From Nitrosopumilus ureiphilus (lineage in GTDB: Archaea; Thermoproteota; Nitrososphaeria; Nitrososphaerales; Nitrosopumilaceae): a stretch of DNA of 64,000 bases. Location: assembly GCF_013407185.1 (NCBI RefSeq), contig NZ_CP026995.1, positions 685,578 to 749,577 on the forward strand. The letters are read 5' to 3'. This document shows positions 32,615 through 41,525 of this stretch, one piece after another (within the stretch, counting starts at the first letter, position 1; every line of letters starts with the position of its first letter). The notes under the pieces are model-generated. The model was not told the DNA's origin. It saw nothing but the letters and a program-made list of their open reading frames with translations, and did not search any database. Made by a program: the position numbers and the translations under genes.

Positions 32615-34429
32615 TTACGATATTAGTTTGGGCACAAAGATGTATGCAAGTAATATTATTTCCAGACGACCTATAATCATCAAAAATCCAACGAGAATCT
32701 TTGAAAACGCATCCAAATCAATGTCAATTATTCCAACCCCCAACCCTGCAGTTGTTATGGCGCCAACTGACTCAAAATAAGAGTTAGAAAAATCATATCC
32801 TTGATTGCTCAAATGATATGCCACAGGAATTGGGGCAGTTGGAAACAACACCAATAAAATCAAAGCAATCCAAATCTCTTTTCTATCATGTGATGGAATT
32901 TTTTGCCATTTTGTTTTTTTGAAATATTTTCTAAACTGGTAAATTTGCTGGAGACGAAATATTTTGATTCCACCAGCAGTTGAAAACCCACATCCTCCAA
33001 TAAGCATCAAAACTAGTAACAAGATCATTGGGGCAGATCCGATGTCTACCAAGTCTATTATTTGAGTGCCTGCAGTTGTACTGGTGGCAACTACGGTAAA
33101 CACAGAATCTATTTCACGTATGTCTGTGAGTACTGTAAATAATAGAATTGAACCTGCCAATATTGCAAAATAAATGCTTACTTCACGAGTTAATTTTATG
33201 GACATGAATTTTTTCCTGACAAATGCATAATGAAGGCCAAATGGCAAGGTTCCAAGAATCATTCCTCCCATCAATACAAAATACTCTGGCAAAGTCAGGG
33301 TTTCTAAGATCCCAGAATCTGGCATGAATCCCCCAGTGGATAAAACACTCATTGCAATAGAGAAATCATCTACGATGTTTCGTTCTCCAAAATAAAACAT
33401 CAACATGGCAATGATTACGGCATATATGGAAAACACTATGGTAATTGTTGCAAATAACTCTCGCAATTTTGGGATTTTTCCAGAGATAAATCCCCTCATT
33501 GTCATGAGTTTGCTTTCTGGATAAAATGCAGTCATTATGAGGTATATGAAACTCAAACCGCCTACAAACTGACTAAAACTTCGATAAAATGTGAAACTGT
33601 CTGGAAGATCCTCTGGTGTGGAAAATAGAGTCATGCCAGCAGTAGTGAAACTTGATGCACTGGAAAAGAAACTGTTTGCAAACAAATCTGCAAAACTGCT
33701 TTGACCATATGGTGAAACATACAGATAAGGAATTGTACCAAATAACACCAAAATGAAAAAGCTTGCAAACACCATTATTGCAGATCCTCGCAAATTCAGA
33801 GGATGTTTGTCCCCGTAAGCATTTAGGAAAAACCCTGTGATCAAAAGCAGTGATGACATTAAAAATACTCCTGTTGCAACTGCCGTCTCATTGAGAATGG
33901 TAGCCAGTAATGATGGAATAAGCATCAAAATCCCTGCAAACTGGGTTACAGTTCCAAGATTCCACAAAATTGCTCTAAGTGAATAGTTTGTAGGCGATGT
34001 GGATGCTACTTTTTGTTGTATGAGACTTGTAATTGTATGGTGATAAATCATGCCAATGATTTTACCGTTTTTTCCTGTAACAACAAGTTTCTTCAAGTTG
34101 TTATTTCTCATAATATTCAATGCCTTTGACAATGTATCATCATGTTTGACCCCTACCAAAGGAAATGTCATGATATCCTCTAATCGGGTTTTGTTTGGAT
34201 TTGCATGTGCCTCTCCAATCTTTTGTAGTACGTCTTGATCTGTGACAATTCCTATTGGGGTGTCATCCTTATTTACAACAATGATCTCATCCTTGCCATT
34301 TTTTTGCATTACACCACATGCAACAGTCATTAAAGTCAAATCCAAAAGTTTCAAAAATGTGGAATTCATGTGCTGAGAAACATTTCTATCAAGAATGCCA
34401 CTTATGGGATTCTTGTTTGCATGTGACAT
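32615..34429 (-). CDS. TrkH-type potassium channel subunit with N-terminal CBS pair
   Basis: Residues 1-140 are two CBS domains (PIGIVTDQDVLQKIG; LVVTGKNGKIIGMIY), followed by a TrkH/KtrB-like membrane protein with pore-loop motifs SASSFTTAGMTLF, STGGFMP, ATSTTAGTQ and AITTAGLGVG. TrkH usually needs a separate NAD- or nucleotide-binding TrkA subunit; here the CBS pair fused to the N-terminus may provide the nucleotide gate. It lies within the metal island but has no palindromic operator. Confidence 0.85.
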   Translation of the reverse strand: MSHANKNPISGILDRNVSQHMNSTFLKLLDLTLMTVACGVMQKNGKDEIIVVNKDDTPIGIVTDQDVLQKIGEAHANPNKTRLEDIMTFPLVGVKHDDTLSKALNIMRNNNLKKLVVTGKNGKIIGMIYHHTITSLIQQKVASTSPTNYSLRAILWNLGTVTQFAGILMLIPSLLATILNETAVATGVFLMSSLLLITGFFLNAYGDKHPLNLRGSAIMVFASFFILVLFGTIPYLYVSPYGQSSFADLFANSFFSSASSFTTAGMTLFSTPEDLPDSFTFYRSFSQFVGGLSFIYLIMTAFYPESKLMTMRGFISGKIPKLRELFATITIVFSIYAVIIAMLMFYFGERNIVDDFSIAMSVLSTGGFMPDSGILETLTLPEYFVLMGGMILGTLPFGLHYAFVRKKFMSIKLTREVSIYFAILAGSILLFTVLTDIREIDSVFTVVATSTTAGTQIIDLVDIGSAPMILLLVLMLIGGCGFSTAGGIKIFRLQQIYQFRKYFKKTKWQKIPSHDRKEIWIALILLVLFPTAPIPVAYHLSNQGYDFSNSYFESVGAITTAGLGVGIIDIDLDAFSKILVGFLMIIGRLEIILLAYIFVPKLIS

Positions 34430-34515
34430 GCCTTCGTGGGTTTTGTTTGAATATTAAAACCATTTAGTGATACTACACAGATAATCAAAAACCTCTTTTT
34501 GAGCAGGATATTTTC

Positions 34516-34590
34516 TTATGCTATGATATCGGATAATCTTGGATGATGTTTGATCCTTTTATTCCTAGAGCGAAATTCATTATAGCATAA
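34516..34590. repeat. 9-bp inverted repeat in a non-coding stretch
   Basis: TTATGCTAT (34516-34524) is repeated inverted as ATAGCATAA (34582-34590). The 243 bases from 34430 to 34672 have no gene I can support. A transcript hairpin, the start of an unlisted RNA or chance in AT-rich DNA are all possible. Confidence 0.3.
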
Positions 34591-34672
34591 AATAGAAATC
34601 ATAGATTACGTCACTCCCGTTCCATTGAAGCCAATTTGAACCTGATTGAAACAGAATCAAATTTCCTCTAAT

Positions 34673-34684
34673 TTACAAGTGTAA
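34673..34684. promoter_or_regulatory. metal-regulon operator, site 5
   Basis: TTACAAGTGTAA (one central mismatch to the symmetric form) is 39 bases before the ATG at 34723. A TATA-like CTAATATAC lies between. Confidence 0.75.
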
Positions 34685-34722
34685 CCATTTGATCTAATAT
34701 ACAACAGAAACAATTACAAAAT

Positions 34723-34890
34723 ATGCTTGGTTTTACAAAACACTGTAAAATATGTGGAATTGATTTGCAAAAAAATAATGAACTGAAACGATTTGGAAAA
34801 TCATTTTGTTCAGAAGACCATGTAAATCAATTTGTAGAATTAAAAAAACAGCAACTAAAAAATAATCCTAAACGAAGAGGTTGTTGTTAA
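34723..34890 (+). CDS. 55-residue TRASH-domain metallochaperone
   Basis: The product begins MLGFTKHCKICGIDL and has KSFCSEDHVNQF, a single TRASH-like domain with ligands CxxC and FC..DH; a basic tail ends RRGCC, a second possible metal site. Small TRASH proteins such as CopM accompany copper ATPases in archaea as chaperones. The upstream operator and the nearby ATPase support that role. Confidence 0.7.
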   Translation: MLGFTKHCKICGIDLQKNNELKRFGKSFCSEDHVNQFVELKKQQLKNNPKRRGCC

Positions 34891-34900
34891 CAGACTCAAA

Positions 34901-35383
34901 CTATTGTGTTTTGTTTAACACACAACTTTTTGTTAATTTGTTATGAATTGAATAATACGACCATATCAGTAACCCAATTGAGACTACTAAAAGAGGAATT
35001 TGGTATACTGAAAGAAATGTTGATGCTGCAACTCCTGCACCACCAAAGCTAGTCAAAAGCACAAATCCCATAGACGAACAACTAGCACATCCACCTGCCA
35101 TCATTCCCACAGATGAGCCCATAAATGAGGATTTGTTCATTTTTACAGTTGTATTTTTTAGAACATAGATGTTCATACTTAGTATTATTCCCATTAGTGC
35201 AGATATTGTATTTGATAAAATAAAAACAGAAATTGCATCTGAAGGAAGATAAAATACAAAAACAGGAGTGAAGAACAATAATTCTCCAAATACACTAAAC
35301 ATTATCCAAAATAAAGTAAAAATTACAGATGCCAGAAAAATGTAGAATTTATTTTGAAAAACTTGTTTAAAGGAAGATATCAT
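34901..35383 (-). CDS. four-helix membrane protein with GGCASCSSMG motif
   Basis: The 160-residue protein has about four transmembrane helices and, just before the third, MMAGGCASCSSMGF, a Gly-rich CxxC loop that could bind copper or be the substrate of a thiol oxidoreductase. The C-terminal tail has another Cys. The DsbA-like gene ends 8 bases upstream on the same strand, so the pair is an operon. I do not recognise a named family. Confidence 0.65.
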   Translation of the reverse strand: MISSFKQVFQNKFYIFLASVIFTLFWIMFSVFGELLFFTPVFVFYLPSDAISVFILSNTISALMGIILSMNIYVLKNTTVKMNKSSFMGSSVGMMAGGCASCSSMGFVLLTSFGGAGVAASTFLSVYQIPLLVVSIGLLIWSYYSIHNKLTKSCVLNKTQ

Positions 35384-35391
35384 TTTTTCAC

Positions 35392-36096
35392 CTAGTTTAA
35401 ACTATCATCAAACATCTTTTCAAATGTTGCAAATGGATATGCACCAGTAAGTGCTTGAGGTTTGGAACCATCGTTTTTGAGCATTAGAAATGATGGAGTG
35501 CCTGTAAACTCGATTTGTTTTGCAAGAGCAAGATCACTATCTACCAATGATTTGTATTTGTTACTATCAAGACATGAATCAAAACTTTGTTTATCTAATC
35601 CCATGTTTGATGCAATTTGTTTTATATTGTCTTTGCTGGCCCAACCAGAATTCTCATGACCTTGATTATTGTATAATTCATCATGAAATTCCCAAAACAT
35701 TCCCTGATCATTTGCACATTGAGATGCCATTGCAGCAGTTTTTGAGTCAGGACCAACTACAGTAAAGTGCTTAAATGCCATACTGACTTGACCAGATTCT
35801 ATATAAGATGCCTCTATTTGTGGACTGGTGTCTCTTGCAAATCGTCCACAGTTTGGACATTGAAAGTCCCCAAACTCAATTAAAGTGATAGGGGCTGACG
35901 GATCTCCTTTCAGTGGAGTGTCAGAAGTGATAAGACTTGAAAAGGATAATGGTGAAACTGATGAATCGGTGCCTGTATTTTCAGTATTTGTATCAGTAGA
36001 ATCAAAATTAAGTGCAGATACTACGATGATTGCAATAACTACAGAGACAATAGCACCAATAATCAAAGGCTTTTTCATACATCTCGCAGTAATCAT
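35392..36096 (-). CDS. membrane-anchored DsbA-like thiol oxidoreductase, second copy
   Basis: A transmembrane helix (about 10-28), a Ser/Thr/Asp linker, then a DsbA domain with EFGDFQCPNCGRF (CxxC 80-83) and a cis-Pro loop EFTGTPSFLML. The start may be ATG 36078 (MKKPLIIG). It is divergent from the copper ATPase, with the palindromic operator between them, and is followed by the GGCASC membrane protein. Related to the 27479 product but with a different active dipeptide (PN versus PF). Confidence 0.85.
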   Translation of the reverse strand: MITARCMKKPLIIGAIVSVVIAIIVVSALNFDSTDTNTENTGTDSSVSPLSFSSLITSDTPLKGDPSAPITLIEFGDFQCPNCGRFARDTSPQIEASYIESGQVSMAFKHFTVVGPDSKTAAMASQCANDQGMFWEFHDELYNNQGHENSGWASKDNIKQIASNMGLDKQSFDSCLDSNKYKSLVDSDLALAKQIEFTGTPSFLMLKNDGSKPQALTGAYPFATFEKMFDDSLN

Positions 36097-36162
36097 TATC
36101 CATTTACGTCTTTTTCCACTTTTAATAGGTTCTAAATTGTTAAAATCTATACCTATAGAATT

Positions 36163-36174
36163 TTACAAATGTAA
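36163..36174. promoter_or_regulatory. metal-regulon operator, site 6 (divergent)
   Basis: TTACAAATGTAA lies 43 bases before the copper ATPase ATG (36217) and 67 bases before the divergent DsbA-like start (36096). A TATA-like TAATAAATAC follows on the plus side. Confidence 0.78.
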
Positions 36175-36216
36175 GTATTTGGTAATAAATACAAAATCAA
36201 AGTATACAATCAGATA

Positions 36217-38670
36217 ATGGATAATCTCGTAATAGAAGCCAAAAAAGATCAAATCAAAAAGACAGCCATTAAAATTGGTGGGATGCATTGTGCAGGATGC
36301 ATAACTGCAATTCAAAATTACATGTCAGATGTTGATGGGGTGGAAAAATGTCAAGTAAATTTGGCAGCTGAAAAAGCTACTTTGGAATATGATTCATCAG
36401 TGATTAATTTGGAAAATATTGAAAATTTATTAAAAGACATTGGTTATACTGTCGTCTATGAGAAATTCTCTGCAAAGATTGATGGAGTATCTGATTCTGT
36501 AAATTCGGAAAAATTAAAAACAAATCTAATTGGAATAGCAGGAGTAAGAGAAATTTCAGTCAATACTGAAAACAGTCAAGTTGTTATTGAATACAATCCC
36601 GCTCTACTTTCAAGTTCAGATCTTAGAGGGATGATTAATAGATCAGGATTTCAAATTTTAAGTGAAGATGATGTTGTATCATCAGAAGGAATTGAAGCAA
36701 GGAAATTAAAAAGACTGTTCATAATTGGAGTTATTTTTTCAATGCCTGTTGTCATATTTGGATATCCGGAATTTCTTTCATTTGTTCCATTTGCTGGAAC
36801 CGATACTGCAGCATATTTGATCTTTGTGTGTGCAAGCATTGTTCAGTTTGTAGTAGGGAGAAGATTCTATGTTGGAGCATACAGGATAGCAAAAATAAAG
36901 TCTGCAAATATGGATACTCTAGTTGTTACTGGTACAACTGCTGCATTTCTATTTAGTGTATGGAATACATTTCCAACGCCTGTTTGGGAAAATATCTACT
37001 ATGATGCAGCTGCAATTGTAGTTACATTCATAATTTTAGGAAAATACATGGAACACAAAACAAAAGGAAAAGCATCATCTATTATTCGTAAAATGCTTGA
37101 ACTACAGCCAAAAACGACTAGAATTAAAAAAGGAGACGAAGAAATTGACGTTCCTATAGAGTCCATCCAGCCTGGGGATATTGTAATTGTGAGACCTGGA
37201 GAGAAAATCCCTGTTGATAGCATAGTTGCTGATGGATTTTCTGCAGTTGATGAATCAATGATTACGGGGGAATCTGTTCCTGTTGAAAAAAAGCCGGGTG
37301 ACAGAGCTATTGGAGGCACAGTAAATCATGAGGGTTCTCTAGTGCTCCAAGCTACAAAAGTTGGAAACGATACTATTCTTTCACAGATTGTTAAACTAGT
37401 AGAAGACGCGATGGGAACAAAACCGCCAATGCAGAGAATAGTAGACAAGATAGCAGGTTACTTTGCATTGATAGTTTTGGTTGTGGCACTTGGTACATTT
37501 CTGACTTGGTATTTTGTTGCACCAGATGGTGCAGGTATTGCAATAGCATTAATTCCAGCAGTTGCCATACTTGTGGTTGCATGTCCTTGTGCGTTGGGCT
37601 TGGCAACTCCTACTGCAATCATGGTTGGAATGGGAAAGGGTGCAAGTAGTGGCGTAATATTCAAGGGCGGAGATGCATTAGAAATACTTGGCAAGATCCA
37701 AGTAACGGTATTTGACAAAACAGGTACATTAACAGAAGGAAAACCAAAAGTCACAGATATTATTCCAGTAAACACATCCAACAGAACAAATGATAATTCA
37801 GAATTGGATGATGCAAATACTTTGTTAAGATTTACTGCAATTGCCGAAAAAAATTCAGAGCACCCACTAGCAAAATCAATAGTACAAAATGCAAAAGACA
37901 TGAATTTACACATTGAATCACCGTCTGAATTTGTATCTATTCCTGGAAAAGGAGTAAGGGCAGTATTTGAGGGTAAAGAGATTTTGGTTGCCAGTCCAAG
38001 TCAAATGAAAAGAGAAGGAGTTGATTTAAACTCAATAGAAGAAAATATTTTCAATCTTCAACAAGAAGGAAAAACTGTAGTTGTGACAACACATGATGGT
38101 AAATTAATTGGATTCATAGCACTTTTGGATATTCCAAAACCTAGTGCAAAAACTACTCTGAGAGAATTAGAAAAATTAGGAATAGATGTTGTAATGCTTA
38201 CAGGAGATAATCAACGAGCAGCTGCCACTATTGCCAAGGATCTTTCAATTTCTAGAGTGTTTTCAGATGTAGTGCCATCAGAAAAAGTTGAGATAATAAA
38301 ACAATTACAAAATGAGGGTAAAAAAGTGGGCATGATTGGTGACGGTATCAATGATGCTGCTGCCCTAACTCAGGCTGATGTTGGAATTGCAGTAGGAAGT
38401 GGTACAGATATTGCACTGGAAGCTGGAAATGTCGTGTTATTACGAAATGATCTTTTTGCAGTAATCTCGTCAATTGAAATAAGTAAAAAGACTGTAGGTA
38501 AAATCAAACAAAATTTGTTTTATGCATTTGTCTATAATGCAGTGTTGATTCCATTTGCAGGATTGGGCTTGCTTTATCCTGCTTTGGCAGGTTTGGCAAT
38601 GGCTACAAGCTCAGTATCAGTAACACTTAGTTCGTTGTCTTTGAAGCGATGGAACCCCCAAAAAATATGA
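36217..38670 (+). CDS. copA: copper-translocating P1B-type ATPase
   Basis: The 817-residue pump has a first HMA domain with GGMHCAGC (Cys25, Cys28), a second HMA-like domain without the Cys pair, about eight transmembrane helices, the actuator TGES, the metal-site [11 protein letters not shown] (Cys456, Cys458), the phosphorylated Asp500 in DKTGTLTEG, the nucleotide-binding HP in SEHPLA and the [10 protein letters not shown] hinge. The CPC motif and length identify a Cu(I) exporter. Operator site 6 lies just upstream. Confidence 0.95.
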   Translation: MDNLVIEAKKDQIKKTAIKIGGMHCAGCITAIQNYMSDVDGVEKCQVNLAAEKATLEYDSSVINLENIENLLKDIGYTVVYEKFSAKIDGVSDSVNSEKLKTNLIGIAGVREISVNTENSQVVIEYNPALLSSSDLRGMINRSGFQILSEDDVVSSEGIEARKLKRLFIIGVIFSMPVVIFGYPEFLSFVPFAGTDTAAYLIFVCASIVQFVVGRRFYVGAYRIAKIKSANMDTLVVTGTTAAFLFSVWNTFPTPVWENIYYDAAAIVVTFIILGKYMEHKTKGKASSIIRKMLELQPKTTRIKKGDEEIDVPIESIQPGDIVIVRPGEKIPVDSIVADGFSAVDESMITGESVPVEKKPGDRAIGGTVNHEGSLVLQATKVGNDTILSQIVKLVEDAMGTKPPMQRIVDKIAGYFALIVLVVALGTFLTWYFVAPDGAGIAIALIPAVAILVVACPCALGLATPTAIMVGMGKGASSGVIFKGGDALEILGKIQVTVFDKTGTLTEGKPKVTDIIPVNTSNRTNDNSELDDANTLLRFTAIAEKNSEHPLAKSIVQNAKDMNLHIESPSEFVSIPGKGVRAVFEGKEILVASPSQMKREGVDLNSIEENIFNLQQEGKTVVVTTHDGKLIGFIALLDIPKPSAKTTLRELEKLGIDVVMLTGDNQRAAATIAKDLSISRVFSDVVPSEKVEIIKQLQNEGKKVGMIGDGINDAAALTQADVGIAVGSGTDIALEAGNVVLLRNDLFAVISSIEISKKTVGKIKQNLFYAFVYNAVLIPFAGLGLLYPALAGLAMATSSVSVTLSSLSLKRWNPQKI

Positions 38671-38680
38671 AAATGATTCT

Positions 38681-38692
38681 TTACAAATGTAA
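38681..38692. promoter_or_regulatory. metal-regulon operator, site 7
   Basis: TTACAAATGTAA lies 10 bases after the copA stop codon and 40 bases before the TTG at 38732. The spacing predicts that this TTG, not the earlier TTG at 38702, is the real start of the next gene. Confidence 0.75.
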
Positions 38693-38731
38693 TGTATTGA
38701 ATTGATATTATTCTTTATTCTCTATACTGTT

Positions 38732-39007
38732 TTGTCAATACTACATGTTTGGATTGGATTCTCATTAGGAATACTTTTTGCAGGATTTCTTGCAGGATAT
38801 GTTTACTCTGAACAGATTAACAGTCCAGGTAATTTGATGGCAAAAGATCCTGATACCACTGAAAGATGGAGGGAGATAATGTTAGGTACGATGATGAATG
38901 ATCCAGAATTACATGATGAGATAATTGAAGATATTACTAAACATCCTCAAATGATGAACAGTCTTAGAGAAAATCAAGAATTTTTGAATCAATTGAATAA
39001 TCCCTAG
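38732..39007 (+). CDS. small membrane protein of the metal regulon
   Basis: From TTG 38732 the product has one hydrophobic helix (HVWIGFSLGILFAGFLAGYV) and a C-terminal cytoplasmic part rich in Met, Glu and Asn (TTERWREIMLGTMMNDPEL). An upstream TTG at 38702 would add ten hydrophobic residues and overlap the promoter. The tail resembles short repeats with paired helices also seen in metal-stress proteins, but no firm family. Confidence 0.6.
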   Translation: MSILHVWIGFSLGILFAGFLAGYVYSEQINSPGNLMAKDPDTTERWREIMLGTMMNDPELHDEIIEDITKHPQMMNSLRENQEFLNQLNNP

Positions 39008-39208
39008 AAAACTCACCATTTTTGAAATTAATCATATGACAGTCTTTCAAATAACCTGTGATTTATGCGTCAAAAAGGATTTAATGATAATTTTTATTTG
39101 TGTGTGACTATTGATCTTTAGGCATTTGATATTTCAAGAGTTAATGATAATTTGTTGTTTTATTGACTTATGATAACAATTAACTACCTCTGAATATTGT
39201 ATAACACC

Positions 39209-39307
39209 ATGCCAATGAGAAAAAAAGGTAAACATCAAAGACATGCTGATCAAAGGGCTGAAACCCGTAAAAAAAAGAAAGCAAAATCTGGAAAGCCAAG
39301 ATCCTAA
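39209..39307 (+). CDS. 32-residue highly basic peptide
   Basis: ATG 39209 to TAA 39307, encoding MPMRKKGKHQRHADQRAETR and then a Lys-rich tail. The composition (about half Lys and Arg) suits nucleic-acid binding, for example to ribosome or DNA. It lies 42 bases before the metalloprotease-like gene. Short, but codon use is protein-like. Confidence 0.45.
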   Translation: MPMRKKGKHQRHADQRAETRKKKKAKSGKPRS

Positions 39308-39349
39308 ACAAATTAACCCTTTTACATTCAAACTTGTCAAGGAGTAATA

Positions 39350-40057
39350 TTGGACCCGCTAATACGTTTCAAAGATGCACATTCTAAAGGAATAATTCCT
39401 GATGATGTCTATGATCTTGTGGTAGAACGTTTTCCAATTGTTGTTGCAGGAATTAATAGAATCGAAAAAGCATCTGGAATAAAATATCCCGTTGCATATG
39501 TGGAGCCTTCACTTGTATTGTCTTCTCCAAATCCCAATTCCTATGAATTTGGAATATTATTTGCAAGAACAATACCTGTGATGTTTGATGATAAATTTCA
39601 GGTTGTAATTCAGATATCTGCACCTCTAATTGCTTATGGGCTTAAAGGTACTATTCATGCCATTTTAGCACATGAGTTTTTACATTTTCTAGAACTGATG
39701 AGAAAAATTTCAAAGATGGAGTTACTCTCAGATGAAATATCTGGAAATTTATTTGAAAATGTCTACACTGATGAAACGCGATTGTTTGAACCTAGAGTTG
39801 TCTTCAAAGACCGCACTTTGTTAAATCACATAACAAAAAAATTTCCATCTGGTTTTCGTGATTATAAACTTGAAGATAAGGTGATGAAATTTTGGGCTGA
39901 CAAAAATCTTCCCAAATCCAATATATCTTTGGACGCAAATAATGTGAAATTGTCTGCCGAATCGCTTTCTAAAATAAAACTTGTACCAGAATTTATTTCA
40001 AAAATTGAGCAATTGGAAGAAAAAAGTTCTAAAATTCGCCAAAAAAGATTGTACTGA
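39350..40057 (+). CDS. putative HExxH metalloprotease-like protein
   Basis: The 235-residue soluble protein has HAILAHEFLHFLELM, a clear HExxH zinc motif in a helix, followed by an acidic SDEIS that could give the third ligand. A signal peptide is absent, so it is cytoplasmic. The rest of the sequence does not match a protease family that I know. It starts with TTG and sits before the convergent ribosomal gene pair. Confidence 0.6.
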   Translation: MDPLIRFKDAHSKGIIPDDVYDLVVERFPIVVAGINRIEKASGIKYPVAYVEPSLVLSSPNPNSYEFGILFARTIPVMFDDKFQVVIQISAPLIAYGLKGTIHAILAHEFLHFLELMRKISKMELLSDEISGNLFENVYTDETRLFEPRVVFKDRTLLNHITKKFPSGFRDYKLEDKVMKFWADKNLPKSNISLDANNVKLSAESLSKIKLVPEFISKIEQLEEKSSKIRQKRLY

Positions 40058-40087
40058 TTTAGAAATTACTGTAAAATAATTTTATTT

Positions 40088-40273
40088 TTACTGATTGAAT
40101 TCAGTTAGTCCGCACTTTCCACAAGTGTGTCTGTCTTTATGCTCTGACATGAAAACACCTTTTCCACATCTAGAGCAAATCTTTCTAATTCTTGTAACTT
40201 TGTCTCCATCTACTTTGAAGTATTTGTAAACATTGGGACTAGAACCTTTCTTACCTTTTTGTTCTACAGGCAT
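40088..40273 (-). CDS. 30S ribosomal protein S27ae
   Basis: A 61-residue zinc-ribbon protein with [23 protein letters not shown], the C4 zinc finger of the S27ae family in the small subunit. Start and stop codons overlap by one base (TAATG) with the upstream S24e gene on the same strand, so they are translated together. Confidence 0.93.
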   Translation of the reverse strand: MPVEQKGKKGSSPNVYKYFKVDGDKVTRIRKICSRCGKGVFMSEHKDRHTCGKCGLTEFNQ

Positions 40274-40881
40274 TATTCCGATTTCTCCTCTGGTTTTGTT
40301 TCTTCAGATGCCTCTTCTGCTTTTACTTCTTCAGATGCCTCTTCTGCTTTTACTTCTTCAGATGCCTCTTCTGCTTTTACTTCTTCAGATGCCTCTTCTG
40401 CTTTTACTTCTTCAGATGCCTCTTCTGCTTTTACTTCTTCAGATGCCTCTTCTGCTTTTACTTCTTCAGATGCCTCTTCTGCTTTTACTTCTTCAGATGC
40501 CTCTTCTGCTTTTACTTCTTCAGATGCCTCTTCTGCTTTTACTTCTTCAGATGCCTCTTCTACAGGAGCTTCTACTGCTTGTGCCTCTGCCAATTTTGCT
40601 TTTATTTTTTCAATTCTTGAGAAAATTGTTGGATTGACATGTTTTTTTGCCAAACCCTCATCATAATAAACATAGAAAGTACCAGTGACATGTGATTTTC
40701 CTACATGAGTTCTAAGCCTCATTGGAATTACAACTTTGCCGTCTAGCTTGAATTCTTTTGTAATCATATCTGTTGCCTCTAGACTTTTGAGTTTTCCACC
40801 CAATCCTGCAAAATTACATGTCAGCTCTCTCCTAGATAGGAATGTGTTATCAACGTCTGTGACTGTCTCGATGATGGACAT
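40273..40881 (-). CDS. 30S ribosomal protein S24e with repeat tail
   Basis: Residues 1-100 are a normal archaeal S24e ([13 protein letters not shown]... [20 protein letters not shown]... [15 protein letters not shown]). The remaining half is unusual: a 9-residue unit (EEASEEVKA) repeated nine times plus one variant, ending TKPEEKSE. This strongly acidic, probably disordered tail is encoded by a 27-bp minisatellite. Usual S24e is about 100 residues. The S27ae gene follows directly. Confidence 0.92.
   Translation of the reverse strand: MSIIETVTDVDNTFLSRRELTCNFAGLGGKLKSLEATDMITKEFKLDGKVVIPMRLRTHVGKSHVTGTFYVYYDEGLAKKHVNPTIFSRIEKIKAKLAEAQAVEAPVEEASEEVKAEEASEEVKAEEASEEVKAEEASEEVKAEEASEEVKAEEASEEVKAEEASEEVKAEEASEEVKAEEASEEVKAEEASEETKPEEKSE
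40300..40562. repeat. 27-bp tandem repeat (about ten units) inside S24e
   Basis: Ten near-identical units, each containing CAGATGCCTC, follow at 27-base steps across these bases (+ strand reading). Because the unit length is a multiple of three, gain or loss of units alters the length of the acidic tail without changing the frame. Units look almost identical at the DNA level, which implies recent expansion or active homogenisation. Confidence 0.9.
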
Positions 40882-40919
40882 GTATCAAAAATCCTTTGGA
40901 TATTTCATATAAACCTTGA

Positions 40920-41525
40920 TTGAAATTAGAGAAGAAATTTAAGAAATCCTTGCAGAATATTGCCATGGAACGTTATATGCTTCATTTTAAAAATACTGGA
41001 TATTCGCCTAAACAATCACGCGAGATCGTTTACAGAGCCAGAGATTTGGCATCTGACATGAATGCATCAGTTAGAATTGCAAGAGTAGCCAGTAAATTTG
41101 TGGAGTTAGATGTGGCTGTTAAAAAAGAAGACCTTGACACCCTTGTTGAAAAATTATCTCCTATTGGTCCTATTGATAATATCCGGCATGTTGTAGAAGA
41201 GGAGATCGAAAAAGAGAAGGGAATCGCTGATGGAATTTTCTACTTTAACAATGAACGATTCTGGGAGAGTCATGAGGCTTTTGAAGGTGTTTGGAAACAA
41301 TGCTTTGGTAGAGAAAAAGACCTTGTCCAAGGAATAATTCTGATGGCAGTAGCATTAGCTCATGCTCAAAAAAATGATGTCAGTATTGGAATTAGAATGC
41401 TCAAAAGAGTCTTAGACAAACTAGGAACTTCCCCTTCAATGTATCATTCCATTGATGTTGATAGAATTAGAAAAAAGGCAGTTGATATGCAACAAGAAAA
41501 CAAGTTAACTATTTTTGAGATTTAA
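40920..41525 (+). CDS. DUF309-domain protein
   Basis: The N-terminal 95 residues form an unassigned alpha/beta region; from about 100 onward NNERFWESHEAFEGVWKQC and LVQGIILMAVALAHAQKND are the DUF309 helical hallmarks. DUF309 is of unknown function. TTG start. The last 17 bases overlap the convergent phosphoglycerate mutase gene. Divergent from S24e across a 38-base spacer. Confidence 0.75.
   Translation: MKLEKKFKKSLQNIAMERYMLHFKNTGYSPKQSREIVYRARDLASDMNASVRIARVASKFVELDVAVKKEDLDTLVEKLSPIGPIDNIRHVVEEEIEKEKGIADGIFYFNNERFWESHEAFEGVWKQCFGREKDLVQGIILMAVALAHAQKNDVSIGIRMLKRVLDKLGTSPSMYHSIDVDRIRKKAVDMQQENKLTIFEI

Noticed and set aside
37391-37913. Minus-strand open frames inside copA
   Set aside because: Shadows of a strongly coding gene with complete P-type ATPase motifs.
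40300-40562. CRISPR array
   Set aside because: Units are contiguous 27-bp repeats without variable spacers and lie in frame inside S24e. I saw no spaced repeat array or cas gene elsewhere in the window.
40233-40666. Two long plus-strand open frames across the S24e gene, Leu-rich and Ser/Ala-rich
   Set aside because: They are the opposite strand of the 27-bp repeat array in S24e; the repeat keeps several frames open. Composition is monotonous and no start signal exists.
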